Part shown: in pieces, positions 35,644 to 44,245 of the stretch
Layout of the letters: the number at the start of each line of letters is the position of its first letter
Position numbering within the stretch: the first letter of the stretch is position 1
DNA from: an uncultured Desulfobacteraceae bacterium
Lineage (GTDB): Bacteria; Desulfobacterota; Desulfobacteria; Desulfobacterales; Desulfatirhabdiaceae
Assembly (NCBI GenBank): GCA_903909505.1
Contig: CAIVVZ010000387.1
Span: forward strand, 1 to 49,279
Reading direction: 5' to 3'
DNA: 49,279 bases
Position numbers and translations under genes: made by a program
Notes under the pieces: model-generated
The model's input: the letters and a program-made list of their open reading frames with translations, nothing else
Database searches by the model: none
What the model was told of the DNA's origin: nothing

Positions 35644-37674
35644 TCATGCCTTTTTCTTGTCCGCCAGCGTATGGCGGATGGTATCCCTGAGTTGCTGAAG
35701 CCGATAAGGCTTCCCAAGGAATGCATTGGGCTGCTCAGTATGTTCGTTCGCCATAACGCGTGCCTCATCATAGCCGCTGGACAGGATCACCGGAATATCC
35801 GGCGACAGCTTGCGCAGGGCTGCCAGGGTATCCCATCCGTTCATGCGAGGCATCGTCAAATCGGAAAGCACGCAGCGGATTTCATCCTGATGTTGCTGGA
35901 ATATCTCCACAGCTTCAACACCGTCTTTGGCTTCTATTACATTATATCCCAGATGGGTAAGCATGGTTTTTGCCATTTTGCGCACCTGTTCCTCATCTTC
36001 GATCAAAAGCACGGTGCCGCCCGCTTGAATTTCCGAAGTTTGGGTCGCTTTATCTGTTTGAGAAGGAACTTCTTCCTCAGACAGCGGTAAAAAGATCCGG
36101 AATATGCTCCCCCGGCCCGGTTCGCTTACCACCGTTATCCCCCCGTTATGCGCTTTAACAATTCCCAGCACGACGGAAAGACCCATACCCCGGCCGGTGA
36201 ACTTTGTGGTGTAAAACGGGTCGAAGATCTTCTCAATGTCCTTGCATCCGATCCCGCAGCCGACATCCATCACTTCCAGGCAGGCATAGACGATTTCCTG
36301 CGGCTTCCAGCCGGCGGGGAAACGCTTAAAGGCTGGGATATCCGCCGGGGGAACCGTCTTGACGGTCAGGCCAATGCATCTTCGGTTATCGCCTGTAGAC
36401 TCCCAGGCATTGGTGACCAGGTTGACAAGAACCTGCTGTATCTGGCCCGCATTGCAACGGATGACCGGACCGGAAGCAGGGAAATCGGCCTTCAGAATCG
36501 TGCCCTTCGGGGCTGCGGTCTGAAGCAGGGCGAAACCTTGTCGACAGGTTGCTGACAAGTCTATGGGCTCATGTTTGCCGGGTAGTTTTCCGCTGTAAGT
36601 CAGCATTAGGGCGCTTACCTCGGCTGCCTTGCGGGCCGCCTTCAGCGCTTCCGACAAGGCGCCTTCACTCCCCCCCTCCAGGGGCCGGTCGTCCATGGCC
36701 ATTTCCAGGTTTCCTATCACGACTTGAAGCTGATTATTAAATTTATGTGCAATGGCTCCGGCCATGCGATCCAGGCTCTTGGCCTTCTGAAGCTGGCGGT
36801 GCTGGGCTTCGTGTTTATCCTTTTCCACCGCTGCCCGCTTACGGTCGGTGATATCTCTTATGATATGCACAAACAATTCGTCATTGCTTTCATTCTCAAA
36901 GGGGTCCACCGAAACCATTATCCATCGGCCGTTTTCAAGCTGAATTTCCAATCTCTCGCGTTGTTTGCTTGTGACAGCACGTTCCATGGGGCAGTCAAGC
37001 TTGGGGCAATCTAATCCATGCATAACCTCATTGAAGCGTTGGCCGACAACTTGTTTTGGGGATAGATTTACAAAATTTTCCGAGGCTTTGTTCGAACGAA
37101 TAATTGTGCAATTCTTGTCAGTGATAATCACCCAGTCCCAAACGGCATCAAACGTTTCTTCCCACTGTTTTTTGGCATTTGCCAACGCATCCTCCGCCTG
37201 CTTGCGTGTCGCTATTTCTTTTCGCAGCTCGGCGGTGCGATTTTCAACCAGCTCCTCTAAATGATTCCGATGTTTTTGCAATTCTTTCTCAGCAGTTCTC
37301 AGCCTCAACAGCGCTCTCACCCGTGCAAGCAGTTCACGATTCTCAATGGGGCGTAAAATATATTCATCAGCACCTTCTTCAAGTCCCAAAGACTTCTCGT
37401 CGGTGGTCACTCTTTTCCCGGTAATGAAAATGATATTTATGCCGGATGTTCTTTCGTTACTTTTTAAAATGCGGCAGACTTCAAACCCGTCGATATCCGG
37501 TAGTGCCACATCGAGCAGCACAAGATCAGGTCGATGTTCCCGTGCCGACTGAATGGCCTCTTCCCCTGTTTTAGCTTCCAGTACAATATAACCGGCTTGT
37601 TTCAGAATCCTTGATGTACAAAACAGCACATCTGGCTCATCGTCGACAACCAAAATTTTTATATCCGAGGTCAT
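35644..37674 (-). CDS. REC-PAS-histidine kinase-REC hybrid
   Basis: 676 residues, soluble. REC1 (about 1-125) has ILVVDDEPDVLFCTSRIL, LVLLDVALPDIDG and YILRPIENREL. A coiled coil (about 128-165) precedes PAS (about 165-285) with the Cys loop HGLDCPKLDCPMERA. The H-box LDRMAGAIAHKFNNQLQVVI has HKFNN instead of HDFNN. HATPase has VLVNLVTNAWEST, DVGCGIGCKD, FDPFYTTKFTGRG and GMGLSVVLGI. REC2 (about 550-676) has VLLIEDEEQVRKMAKTM, CVLSDLTMPRMNG and FLGKPYRLQQL. GGGAGG precedes the ATG. It is built like the hybrid at 4628-6211. A decayed copy of its REC2 lies at about 42609-42724. It precedes the dCache kinase by 49 bp and may form a relay with it. Confidence 0.93.
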   Translation of the reverse strand: MTSDIKILVVDDEPDVLFCTSRILKQAGYIVLEAKTGEEAIQSAREHRPDLVLLDVALPDIDGFEVCRILKSNERTSGINIIFITGKRVTTDEKSLGLEEGADEYILRPIENRELLARVRALLRLRTAEKELQKHRNHLEELVENRTAELRKEIATRKQAEDALANAKKQWEETFDAVWDWVIITDKNCTIIRSNKASENFVNLSPKQVVGQRFNEVMHGLDCPKLDCPMERAVTSKQRERLEIQLENGRWIMVSVDPFENESNDELFVHIIRDITDRKRAAVEKDKHEAQHRQLQKAKSLDRMAGAIAHKFNNQLQVVIGNLEMAMDDRPLEGGSEGALSEALKAARKAAEVSALMLTYSGKLPGKHEPIDLSATCRQGFALLQTAAPKGTILKADFPASGPVIRCNAGQIQQVLVNLVTNAWESTGDNRRCIGLTVKTVPPADIPAFKRFPAGWKPQEIVYACLEVMDVGCGIGCKDIEKIFDPFYTTKFTGRGMGLSVVLGIVKAHNGGITVVSEPGRGSIFRIFLPLSEEEVPSQTDKATQTSEIQAGGTVLLIEDEEQVRKMAKTMLTHLGYNVIEAKDGVEAVEIFQQHQDEIRCVLSDLTMPRMNGWDTLAALRKLSPDIPVILSSGYDEARVMANEHTEQPNAFLGKPYRLQQLRDTIRHTLADKKKA

Positions 37675-37751
37675 AACAGCCTCCCATTCAAGATGCGCGA
37701 TGTCTTAACCCTTGATACACCAAAATCTAATAATCATTAACCAGGATTAAT

Positions 37752-38148
37752 ATTGGTTATCTAATCGTCAATCAGGCATTTACATTTCCCAGTACCTTTC
37801 GGACTTTTGCGGCCAGATCCCTCATCGAAAACGGCTTTTGCATAAAGTGAACGCCCGGATCAAGCACGCCGTGATGGGCGATGACATTGGCCGTGTATCC
37901 GGACATGTAAAGGCTCTTGAGGTTGGGGTAGCGGGATGACAAGTTTCGGGCCAGGTCCCGGCCGTTCATATCCGGCATGACCACATCGGTCATGATCAGA
38001 TGAATCTGACCGGGGTGTTTCTCTGCCATCCGGATAGCCTCGCCGGGGGTGGAAGCGGCAACCACGTTATAACCCAGGGTTTCAAGCATGATCGTGGCCA
38101 TTTTCAGGATCATGGGGTCGTCCTCCACCAGCAGGATGGTTTCGTTTC
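37752..38148 (-). repeat. long direct repeat, copy 2
   Basis: This is the counterpart of the repeat at about 32758-33153 in the same orientation, roughly 5 kb away. It includes the shared post-stop bases (plus strand AATCGTCAATCAGGC). Recombination between the copies would remove both hybrid kinases lying between them. Confidence 0.7.
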
Positions 38149-38215
38149 CATTTGCGGCAGCTTCCGCCGAATCTTGGTTCTGATTCTGCGTGGCAATGCC
38201 GGTGTGCCGGGGTGC
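37772..38215 (-). pseudogene. receiver-domain remnant of a lost hybrid kinase
   Basis: The frame is open from 38215 (TAA at 38216-38218) to the stop at 37772 and holds one nearly complete receiver: ETILLVEDDPMILKMATIML, LIMTDVVMPDMNG, SLYMSGYTANVIAHHG and HFMQKPFSMRDLAAKVRKVL. The upstream linker (QNQNQDSAEAAANGNE) looks like the spacer after a HATPase domain. No kinase sequence precedes it and there is no credible start: the first ATG falls inside strand 1. It is almost the same as the receiver ending the dCache kinase. From 38216 to 38466 I see nothing coding. Confidence 0.8.
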
Positions 38216-38466
38216 TTATGCGGTTTCGTAGGGGTTGCCGACTCTTTTCAAAAAAAACAGGGGCTGCCATGCGGAGTCTTTCGTTTTTGGACTGACTATT
38301 CTTGTATTACCCTCTATTGTCAGATTCAGTTTTTAAGCATCGGAGGGGGCTTGAAACTTTTTGTTTAAATCAGAAATGAAATCGCCCGGCTTTCGATTAC
38401 TGTATGTATTATTGAGCATTTCCAAGCCATCAGATATTGCGAATAGGATAACAATGCATAAGCCAT

Positions 38467-40161
38467 TCATTCGTCATAGAGGTCCATATCAGGGAAATGT
38501 TTTTTTGCACATTCCTGGCAGATACCATGGCTGAACGTAGTTTCCGAATGATCCCGTATGTAAGCCTCAAGATGATTCCAGTATCCTTTGTCATCACGAA
38601 TTTTTCTGCAATATGAGCAAATGGGCAAAAGCCCGCTAAGGGTTTTAACTTCAGATAGCGTCTTTTGAAGTTCCGAAACCAGCCTGTCCTTTTGCTCTTC
38701 TGCCTGCTTGCGCTCTGTGATGTCGCGACAAACACTCATTACCACCAGTTGACCATTCCAGGTAACCAATCGTGTGTTCACATCAATCGGGATGCGTGAG
38801 CCGTCCTTTCGCTGGTGCACGGTTTCAAATACGATATGGCCTTGCTTCATCAACAGGGCTGTTCGATCGGAGAAGTGTTTAGCTTCCTCTGGTATGTCCA
38901 CCTGACCGATCGTCATTGATGTCATCTCTGCTTGGGTGTACCCGAGGCGTTCGCAAACTATCGGATTAACAGCCAGGATTTTCGCTTGCGTGTCGTGAAT
39001 AAAGATCCCGTCATTGGCACTTTCGAACAAGATTCTGTGTTTTTCCTCACTCTCCCGCAGGGTCTCTTCGCGTTTTGCCAGGGTATCCAATAGACGGTTG
39101 AATCCTTTGATCAGCGCACCAATTTCGTCTTGACTGCTGATGGGCAAGGGCTGCGGGGGCTGGTCTGAATCCGACAGGGCGGATAGCATTGTCATAGCAG
39201 CAAGCATCGGTGAGAGCAGGCGTCTTAACATCCACCAAGTCAGACCACACACCACCAGGGACATGCATATCGCAATCAGCAGTATCCGCTGCTGCATGGT
39301 ACGTATTGGGAAAAAGGCTTCTTCGGTGGGCACCCTTGCGACGAGAAACCAACTTGCGACGGGAATTTGTTTTGCAGAAGACAACACCTCTAACCCACGT
39401 GAATCAACGACAGTACCTGACCCCTCAAAACCTTGCATGTACCGGTCCAGCATCGGATTAATACCGGGCTTGGGAAGAGGAGTCATGATGAGGGTTTTAT
39501 CTGTGGCGGTGATAATCATCCTGCTCTGCGGTTCAATAAGAATATAACCGCCGGTCTTGCCATAATGGCCTTCTGTAATGCTGTCCAGAAAATTGGGTTT
39601 GCCCAGGTCGGTCACTCCCGCCAGGGCACCGATCACTTTGTTGCGTGTATCGCGAATTGGCACCGCAATGACGAAGACAGGAGAATGTAGCGCCCTGCCC
39701 ATAACAGGTCGGCCGATAGTAGATCTCCCCTCATTGAGCGCGGTGGCAAAGTAATCTCTGTCCATGTAATTACCGCCTATCCGTTCTGCGGAGAGCGGAA
39801 TAGAGGCAGTTGCAGTGCCGTCAATCCCGGTGATGAAAGCGCCGCCATTGAACAGACTCTTGATAAGAATGCGCTGCTCAAGAAAAGTCTGCAATTCCAA
39901 TGTATTGTCCAGAATAGCCGGGCTAATTCCTCCAGCAATTTTTTCCAGCGCTTTCAACCGGTCATCCAGCTCTTGATTGATCTTTGCGGCTAAAATAGAA
40001 ACCGTCGAGAACTGCTGGTCGCTCAGCATGTGTTGCATATCCTCGCGCAGATCACGTCGGGTGTAGAACGCCAACGACCAGATGCCGATCAGAAAAATGG
40101 CCAGTGTGAACAGCGTCATCCTTGTTTTAAGCGACCGCAGATCAAAGAAATTGAAGTTCAT
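38467..40161 (-). CDS. dCache-HAMP-PAS sensor with CX2C-X29-CX2C output domain, no kinase
   Basis: 564 residues. Membrane helix 1 spans about 15-32 (MTLFTLAIFLIGIWSLAFY). A dCache_1 sensor follows (about 35-285, GAFITGIDGTATASIPLS, GKTGGYILIEPQSRMIITAT). Membrane helix 2 (about 292-315), HAMP (about 318-368), PAS (about 375-490, ESANDGIFIHDTQAKILAVN) and a coiled coil come next. The C-terminal domain is LPICSYCRKIRDDKGYW, EAYIRDHSETTFSHGICQEC. In place of a kinase, cyclase or MCP domain only the four-cysteine domain follows, which supports it being a true output module. The ATG overlaps the TGA of the heme-sensor kinase gene (TGATG). It may work with that kinase or signal alone. Confidence 0.92.
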   Translation of the reverse strand: MNFNFFDLRSLKTRMTLFTLAIFLIGIWSLAFYTRRDLREDMQHMLSDQQFSTVSILAAKINQELDDRLKALEKIAGGISPAILDNTLELQTFLEQRILIKSLFNGGAFITGIDGTATASIPLSAERIGGNYMDRDYFATALNEGRSTIGRPVMGRALHSPVFVIAVPIRDTRNKVIGALAGVTDLGKPNFLDSITEGHYGKTGGYILIEPQSRMIITATDKTLIMTPLPKPGINPMLDRYMQGFEGSGTVVDSRGLEVLSSAKQIPVASWFLVARVPTEEAFFPIRTMQQRILLIAICMSLVVCGLTWWMLRRLLSPMLAAMTMLSALSDSDQPPQPLPISSQDEIGALIKGFNRLLDTLAKREETLRESEEKHRILFESANDGIFIHDTQAKILAVNPIVCERLGYTQAEMTSMTIGQVDIPEEAKHFSDRTALLMKQGHIVFETVHQRKDGSRIPIDVNTRLVTWNGQLVVMSVCRDITERKQAEEQKDRLVSELQKTLSEVKTLSGLLPICSYCRKIRDDKGYWNHLEAYIRDHSETTFSHGICQECAKKHFPDMDLYDE

Positions 40162-42497
40162 CAGTTTTGTTCCTTAGATGATGATGTGAATGCGCAGGCT
40201 GAACCCTCATCCAGAACTTTTCTGACCATTTCGGCAAGATCACCTGTTGCCACAGGCTTCTTTAGAAACCCCTTGATACCAATGGCCCTGGCGTGATTCT
40301 CATCGTTTTCATCGCTGAACCCGGTACAGAGAATGATCAGAATCCCGGGCCTGATAGTAATCAATTCCCTTGCAAGCTGCACTCCTGTCATATTTGGCAT
40401 CCCCCTGTCGCTGATCACCAGATCGAATTTGGATGGATTAGCTCTGAACGCATCCAAGGCATCCGGACTGCTTGTTCGTACCGTAACCTGATACCCTAGT
40501 CTTTCAAGCATCATCTGCAACATTTTAGAAATTGGTGCTTCGTCATCAACCAAGAGAATGTGTTCGCTGCCCGTCGGACACTTCCCTATGGCAGAGGTAG
40601 CATTTTTTTCTTTTGGATCTTCCAGTTGAGGCAAATATACATGAAAGGCAGTTCCTTTGCCGATCTCGCTGTAGACCAGTATATCCCCGCCGTGTTCCTT
40701 CACAATGCCATGGACAACTGAAAGCCCCAGACCCGTGCCCTTTCCCTGTTCTTTTGTAGTAAAGTAAGGATCGAATATTTTATCAATAACGGTCTGATCG
40801 ATCCCGGTTCCAGTGTCTGACACAGAGAGAATGACGTATTTGCCTGGTTTAATCGAATCGTCTTTTTCGAATGCTGTCTCTTTCAACTCAATATCAATCG
40901 TACCGCCTTTTGCCTCAACAGCATGATAAGCGTTGGTTATTAGGTTCATTGCGATCTGATGTATCTGTGTGGGATCTGCTGAGACCATGCCGCAATCCGA
41001 TTTGATATGATTTGTGATTTCAATATTCATTGGAAGCGTAGCCCGGACCAGCTTCAATACCTCTTTCAGGATTGGCTGAATCCGGATAGGTAGTTTCTGG
41101 GGGTTTCCTTGACGGCTGAAAGCAAGGATCTGTTTGACCAGTTCGCTGCCCCGCTTAGCGGATTTATGGATTTGTTCAATGCTTTCATGTGCTGGATTGT
41201 CCAATGGAATGTCATCAAGCAGCATCTCTGAAAGGCCGGTGATGGGAAATAATATATTGTTCAGATCATGGGCAATGCCGCCTGCAAGAGAACCGATGGA
41301 CTCCATTTTCTGAGCTTGGTTCAATCGATTTTCTAGTTTTACTTTAGCGGCCTCTATTTCTTTTTGTTCGGTGATGTCAATGAAAGTTTCAAGAATATAA
41401 TCTTGATCATTGTGTTTGATCTTTGTTGCCGTTTTTAAAACAGGTATCTCTTTGCCATGGCTGTCTTTGAGTATTCTTTCAGAATTATCTATTGCCCGTT
41501 TTTTATCATTAATTGGACAACCACCTTGTTCAGCAGGGCAAAGAAAAGAAAAACATTTTTTCCCGACCACCTCTTCTCGTGGTAAATCAACCAAATCTAA
41601 AGTTACTTTATTCACATCGACTATTTCATATGTCTTCTGATCTATTAAGAGAAGTCCAACCTGCATAGAATCCTGTATGGATTTCAAATAATTTTCACTT
41701 TCCAGCAATTTTATGGCAATTTCATGCTTCTCAATTACTTCTGCTTTAAGAGATTTGGTGCTTTGGAATATTTTACTGCGCAGTTGATTATTAAAAAACA
41801 TAAGAAATCCGAGCGCAAAAATGCCTATCGTCAAGGAAGGAACAATAATATAGAGGATTTGATACTCTTCAAGTAATGGCGCGCGAATTGATGTAATCGC
41901 TCGGATTTCTCCGATTTTTTCGTTAAAACCTCCTTCGCCAGGATACTTTTCCTGAAGTTCTACAGGGGAGTCTTCCCGTTTACCGTGACAAACCATGCAC
42001 TGCGTAGTATTCACGAGAAAAGGTAAGGCGACATAAAGAAATTTTTCGCCATTTATCTCAATAATTTTGCGATATTTTTTAACAGATTTATCCTGATTAA
42101 ATTTTTCGATAAGTTCCTTTTCAAGTGCATCCGCTTTATTGATGGGGTTGCGGGGATTGTTCGCTGCTAATTTGTAATAAAGTTGAGGAAATCCAGAGTC
42201 AGTAAGTTCCTGGTTATAATATTCGTGTTGATTTCTGACTATAAACGATGAAGAGAAAAGTTCAGGAGCATAAAAATCTTCCTGAAGTTTGCCTTGTTTT
42301 TTATATTCATAGAGGGCAGGAAGCATTCGATTTTGAACATAATGATGTATCCCCTTGTGTGACAAGAGTAAATTCTGAATATTTTTTTCAGCCTGTTTGG
42401 TAATGTGGGATTCGGATATAAAATAAAAGAATATTGACGCCATTGCGGCGCAAATAAGGCAAATAAGCAAATATCTGGCTGAAAATAATGGTTTCAT
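40161..42497 (-). CDS. hybrid kinase with periplasmic c-type heme sensor (DUF3365/Tll0287-like)-PAS-HisKA-HATPase-REC
   Basis: 778 residues. Membrane helix 1 is YLLICLICAAMASIFFYFIS. The periplasmic DUF3365-like domain (about 35-210) contains CMVCHG near residue 168, a CxxCH covalent heme c motif, with KFLYVALPFLVNTTQ before it. Membrane helix 2 (about 218-240) is ILYIIVPSLTIGIFALGFLM. PAS (about 270-385) has a triple-Cys loop KKCFSFLCPAEQGGCPI. The H-box is SIGSLAGGIAHDLNNILFPI. HATPase has IAMNLITNAYHAV, DTGTGIDQTV and GTGLGLSVVHGI. REC (about 650-770) has ILLVDDEAPISKMLQMML, LVISDRGMPNMTG and FLKKPVATGDL. Heme in the periplasmic part suggests sensing of redox state or gases such as NO, CO or O2. 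This coding region looks more AT-rich than its neighbours. Confidence 0.93.
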   Translation of the reverse strand: MKPLFSARYLLICLICAAMASIFFYFISESHITKQAEKNIQNLLLSHKGIHHYVQNRMLPALYEYKKQGKLQEDFYAPELFSSSFIVRNQHEYYNQELTDSGFPQLYYKLAANNPRNPINKADALEKELIEKFNQDKSVKKYRKIIEINGEKFLYVALPFLVNTTQCMVCHGKREDSPVELQEKYPGEGGFNEKIGEIRAITSIRAPLLEEYQILYIIVPSLTIGIFALGFLMFFNNQLRSKIFQSTKSLKAEVIEKHEIAIKLLESENYLKSIQDSMQVGLLLIDQKTYEIVDVNKVTLDLVDLPREEVVGKKCFSFLCPAEQGGCPINDKKRAIDNSERILKDSHGKEIPVLKTATKIKHNDQDYILETFIDITEQKEIEAAKVKLENRLNQAQKMESIGSLAGGIAHDLNNILFPITGLSEMLLDDIPLDNPAHESIEQIHKSAKRGSELVKQILAFSRQGNPQKLPIRIQPILKEVLKLVRATLPMNIEITNHIKSDCGMVSADPTQIHQIAMNLITNAYHAVEAKGGTIDIELKETAFEKDDSIKPGKYVILSVSDTGTGIDQTVIDKIFDPYFTTKEQGKGTGLGLSVVHGIVKEHGGDILVYSEIGKGTAFHVYLPQLEDPKEKNATSAIGKCPTGSEHILLVDDEAPISKMLQMMLERLGYQVTVRTSSPDALDAFRANPSKFDLVISDRGMPNMTGVQLARELITIRPGILIILCTGFSDENDENHARAIGIKGFLKKPVATGDLAEMVRKVLDEGSACAFTSSSKEQN

Positions 42498-42608
42498 TGA
42501 ATTAATTCCACTTGATAATATGGGAGGGGGCGCTCTCGTTTAGCCATTCATGTGTCGGAAAGGTCAAAACACGGTTGATCGTGCCGCAAAGCCCCTTACG
42601 CTGATAAG

Positions 42609-42724
42609 GATATTGGGATGTTCGGTATGTTCTCCTGCCATAACCTGAGCCTCGTCGTAACCGCTGGGCAGTATCACCGGTATCTATGGTGAAAGCTTTC
42701 TCAGAGTAGCCAGGCCATTGTAAT
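42609..42724 (-). pseudogene. receiver-domain fragment with in-frame stop, relic of a hybrid kinase
   Basis: The minus-strand frame reads YYNGLATLRKLSP, TAG (42684-42686), then IPVILPSGYDEAQVMAGEHT and EHPNI, after which similarity ends. It matches DTLAALRKLSPDIPVILSSG and YDEARVMANEHTEQPN in the second receiver of the kinase at 35644-37674. The stop replaces the Asp of SPDIPVI. There is no start and no upstream kinase sequence. The remainder of 42498-42781 shows nothing else coding. Confidence 0.78.
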
Positions 42725-42781
42725 AGATACTTATGGTATTGTTAATATTTCCAGACCGCCAAAAAGTCAAGAACTGGATAA

Positions 42782-44245
42782 CTATTGTTGAGTGTGATGG
42801 TTGTGTATGGATTGCAGGTGCGCCCGGGCTGTTTCCATGAGCGCCTCTTTTGAGAAACCTTCCGAAAAAAAGGTGGTTTGCTGTTCCTTTGTATTTTCAA
42901 GCAGGGTGATCACGTTGGCATATTCCCTTGCGGCGTTCTGGTTTTCTGAAGCCTCCCTGTAGACGTCTGCAAGATGCAGTCGGACCACAGGATTTTTTGG
43001 ATTTAGGTAGGCGGCCTTTTTCAAGTACCCGATGGCCAGTTGCGTAACTCCCGTGTTGCGATAGATCATGGCTAAGAGAAAGTAGGCCTTTTCGCAGAGG
43101 GGATCCCTGGCAATCAGATCCCCTATCAACGCGGCTGCTTCCATGGTCTTTCCCTGATCGGCGTTTTTTAGCGCAACTGCCAGGATGGTATCGACATCGG
43201 TTTGTGCAGTGTCTCCTTCTCCTGTTTCTTTTTCGTCTGAAGCCTTCTTTTTGGGAATGGCGGAATGCATATCTGTCTTCCCCTTTCCCGCTGTGGACTC
43301 CGTTTTCAGGACAGATGTGGAAGACCTTTTTCGGGGGAGGGTGAACCGCTTCTCCTTTCCTGTTTCTGTCCACGGTGCGACATTTATACCGCTTTCTTTT
43401 TTATTTAGCATCTTCTGGTAGATGAATGCGCCCTTGCTTTCCAGGGAAACAAAATCGTTATTCAGGTAGCGTAGCGTCTCGGAATATCCGGGAAAAAAAT
43501 ATCCTTCATCTGCCAGAGACAGAAAAAAGTTATTGAGAAGCCTTTTGGCGGTTTCTTCTGCAAAATAAATGATGACATTGCGGCAGAATATGAGATCCCA
43601 CAGGGGCATGGTTTCCAGCGGAAAATGTTTTTGGGCCAAATTGAAATATTCAAAGTGAACCATGCTTTTGATCTCGTTTTTGAGAAAATATCGCGAACCC
43701 CTTTTCAAAAAAAACCGATCAACTTGTGAAGGTTCCAGCTCACGAATGGCGCGTTCCGAATACTCCCCTTTCTTTGCCTGAATCAGGGCGTCAGCGCTTA
43801 TGTCCGTAGCCCAGATGAGCACCTTTCGACTGTTTGTCTCCGCCGGGATCAGGTCCCGAACAACCATGGCGATGGAATAGGCTTCTTCTCCGTTGGCGCA
43901 GCCGGCGCTCCAAACATTGATTGGCTCTTTAGACCCTTTTATTTTAAGGATTCGTGGCAGACAATGTCTCTTGAGCGCTTCGAACTGAGCCCTGTGGCGA
44001 AAGAAAAAACTCTCCCGGATGGTGAGTATATCCATGAGAGTGTTGAACTCCTGATATTCCCCGCGTCCTCCATTCAGTATGGAAAAATATTCCTTTGGAT
44101 CAATCATGCCAAGCGCATCCAGACGGGTTGCAATGGCGTTTTTGAGATTATCCTGTCTGTTTTTTTCAAAAGAGATCCCTGTCTTTTCCGTTAAATAGGC
44201 GCGGAATGGAAAAAGAACCGTGTCGGTCAGCTCCGCTCTATCCAT
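42782..44245 (-). CDS. cheR: CheR-type chemoreceptor methyltransferase with C-terminal TPR
   Basis: 487 residues from ATG 44245, which overlaps the cheB stop by 8 nt; the frame reaches back to 44290. An N-terminal helical CheR_N domain is followed by the SAM methyltransferase: TIRESFFFRHRAQFEAL, INVWSAGCANGEEAYSIAMV, LIWATDISADALIQAKKGEY and LWDLIFCRNVIIYFAEETAK. A charged linker (about 300-370) leads to two or three TPR-like repeats (LIGDLIARDPLCEKAYFLLA, YRNTGVTQLAIGYLKKAA, PKNPVVRLHLADVYRE). TPR-bearing CheR is typical of non-flagellar chemosensory pathways, where it docks to partner proteins. It would methylate glutamates on the MCP at 47618. Confidence 0.94.
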   Translation of the reverse strand: MDRAELTDTVLFPFRAYLTEKTGISFEKNRQDNLKNAIATRLDALGMIDPKEYFSILNGGRGEYQEFNTLMDILTIRESFFFRHRAQFEALKRHCLPRILKIKGSKEPINVWSAGCANGEEAYSIAMVVRDLIPAETNSRKVLIWATDISADALIQAKKGEYSERAIRELEPSQVDRFFLKRGSRYFLKNEIKSMVHFEYFNLAQKHFPLETMPLWDLIFCRNVIIYFAEETAKRLLNNFFLSLADEGYFFPGYSETLRYLNNDFVSLESKGAFIYQKMLNKKESGINVAPWTETGKEKRFTLPRKRSSTSVLKTESTAGKGKTDMHSAIPKKKASDEKETGEGDTAQTDVDTILAVALKNADQGKTMEAAALIGDLIARDPLCEKAYFLLAMIYRNTGVTQLAIGYLKKAAYLNPKNPVVRLHLADVYREASENQNAAREYANVITLLENTKEQQTTFFSEGFSKEALMETARAHLQSIHNHHTQQ

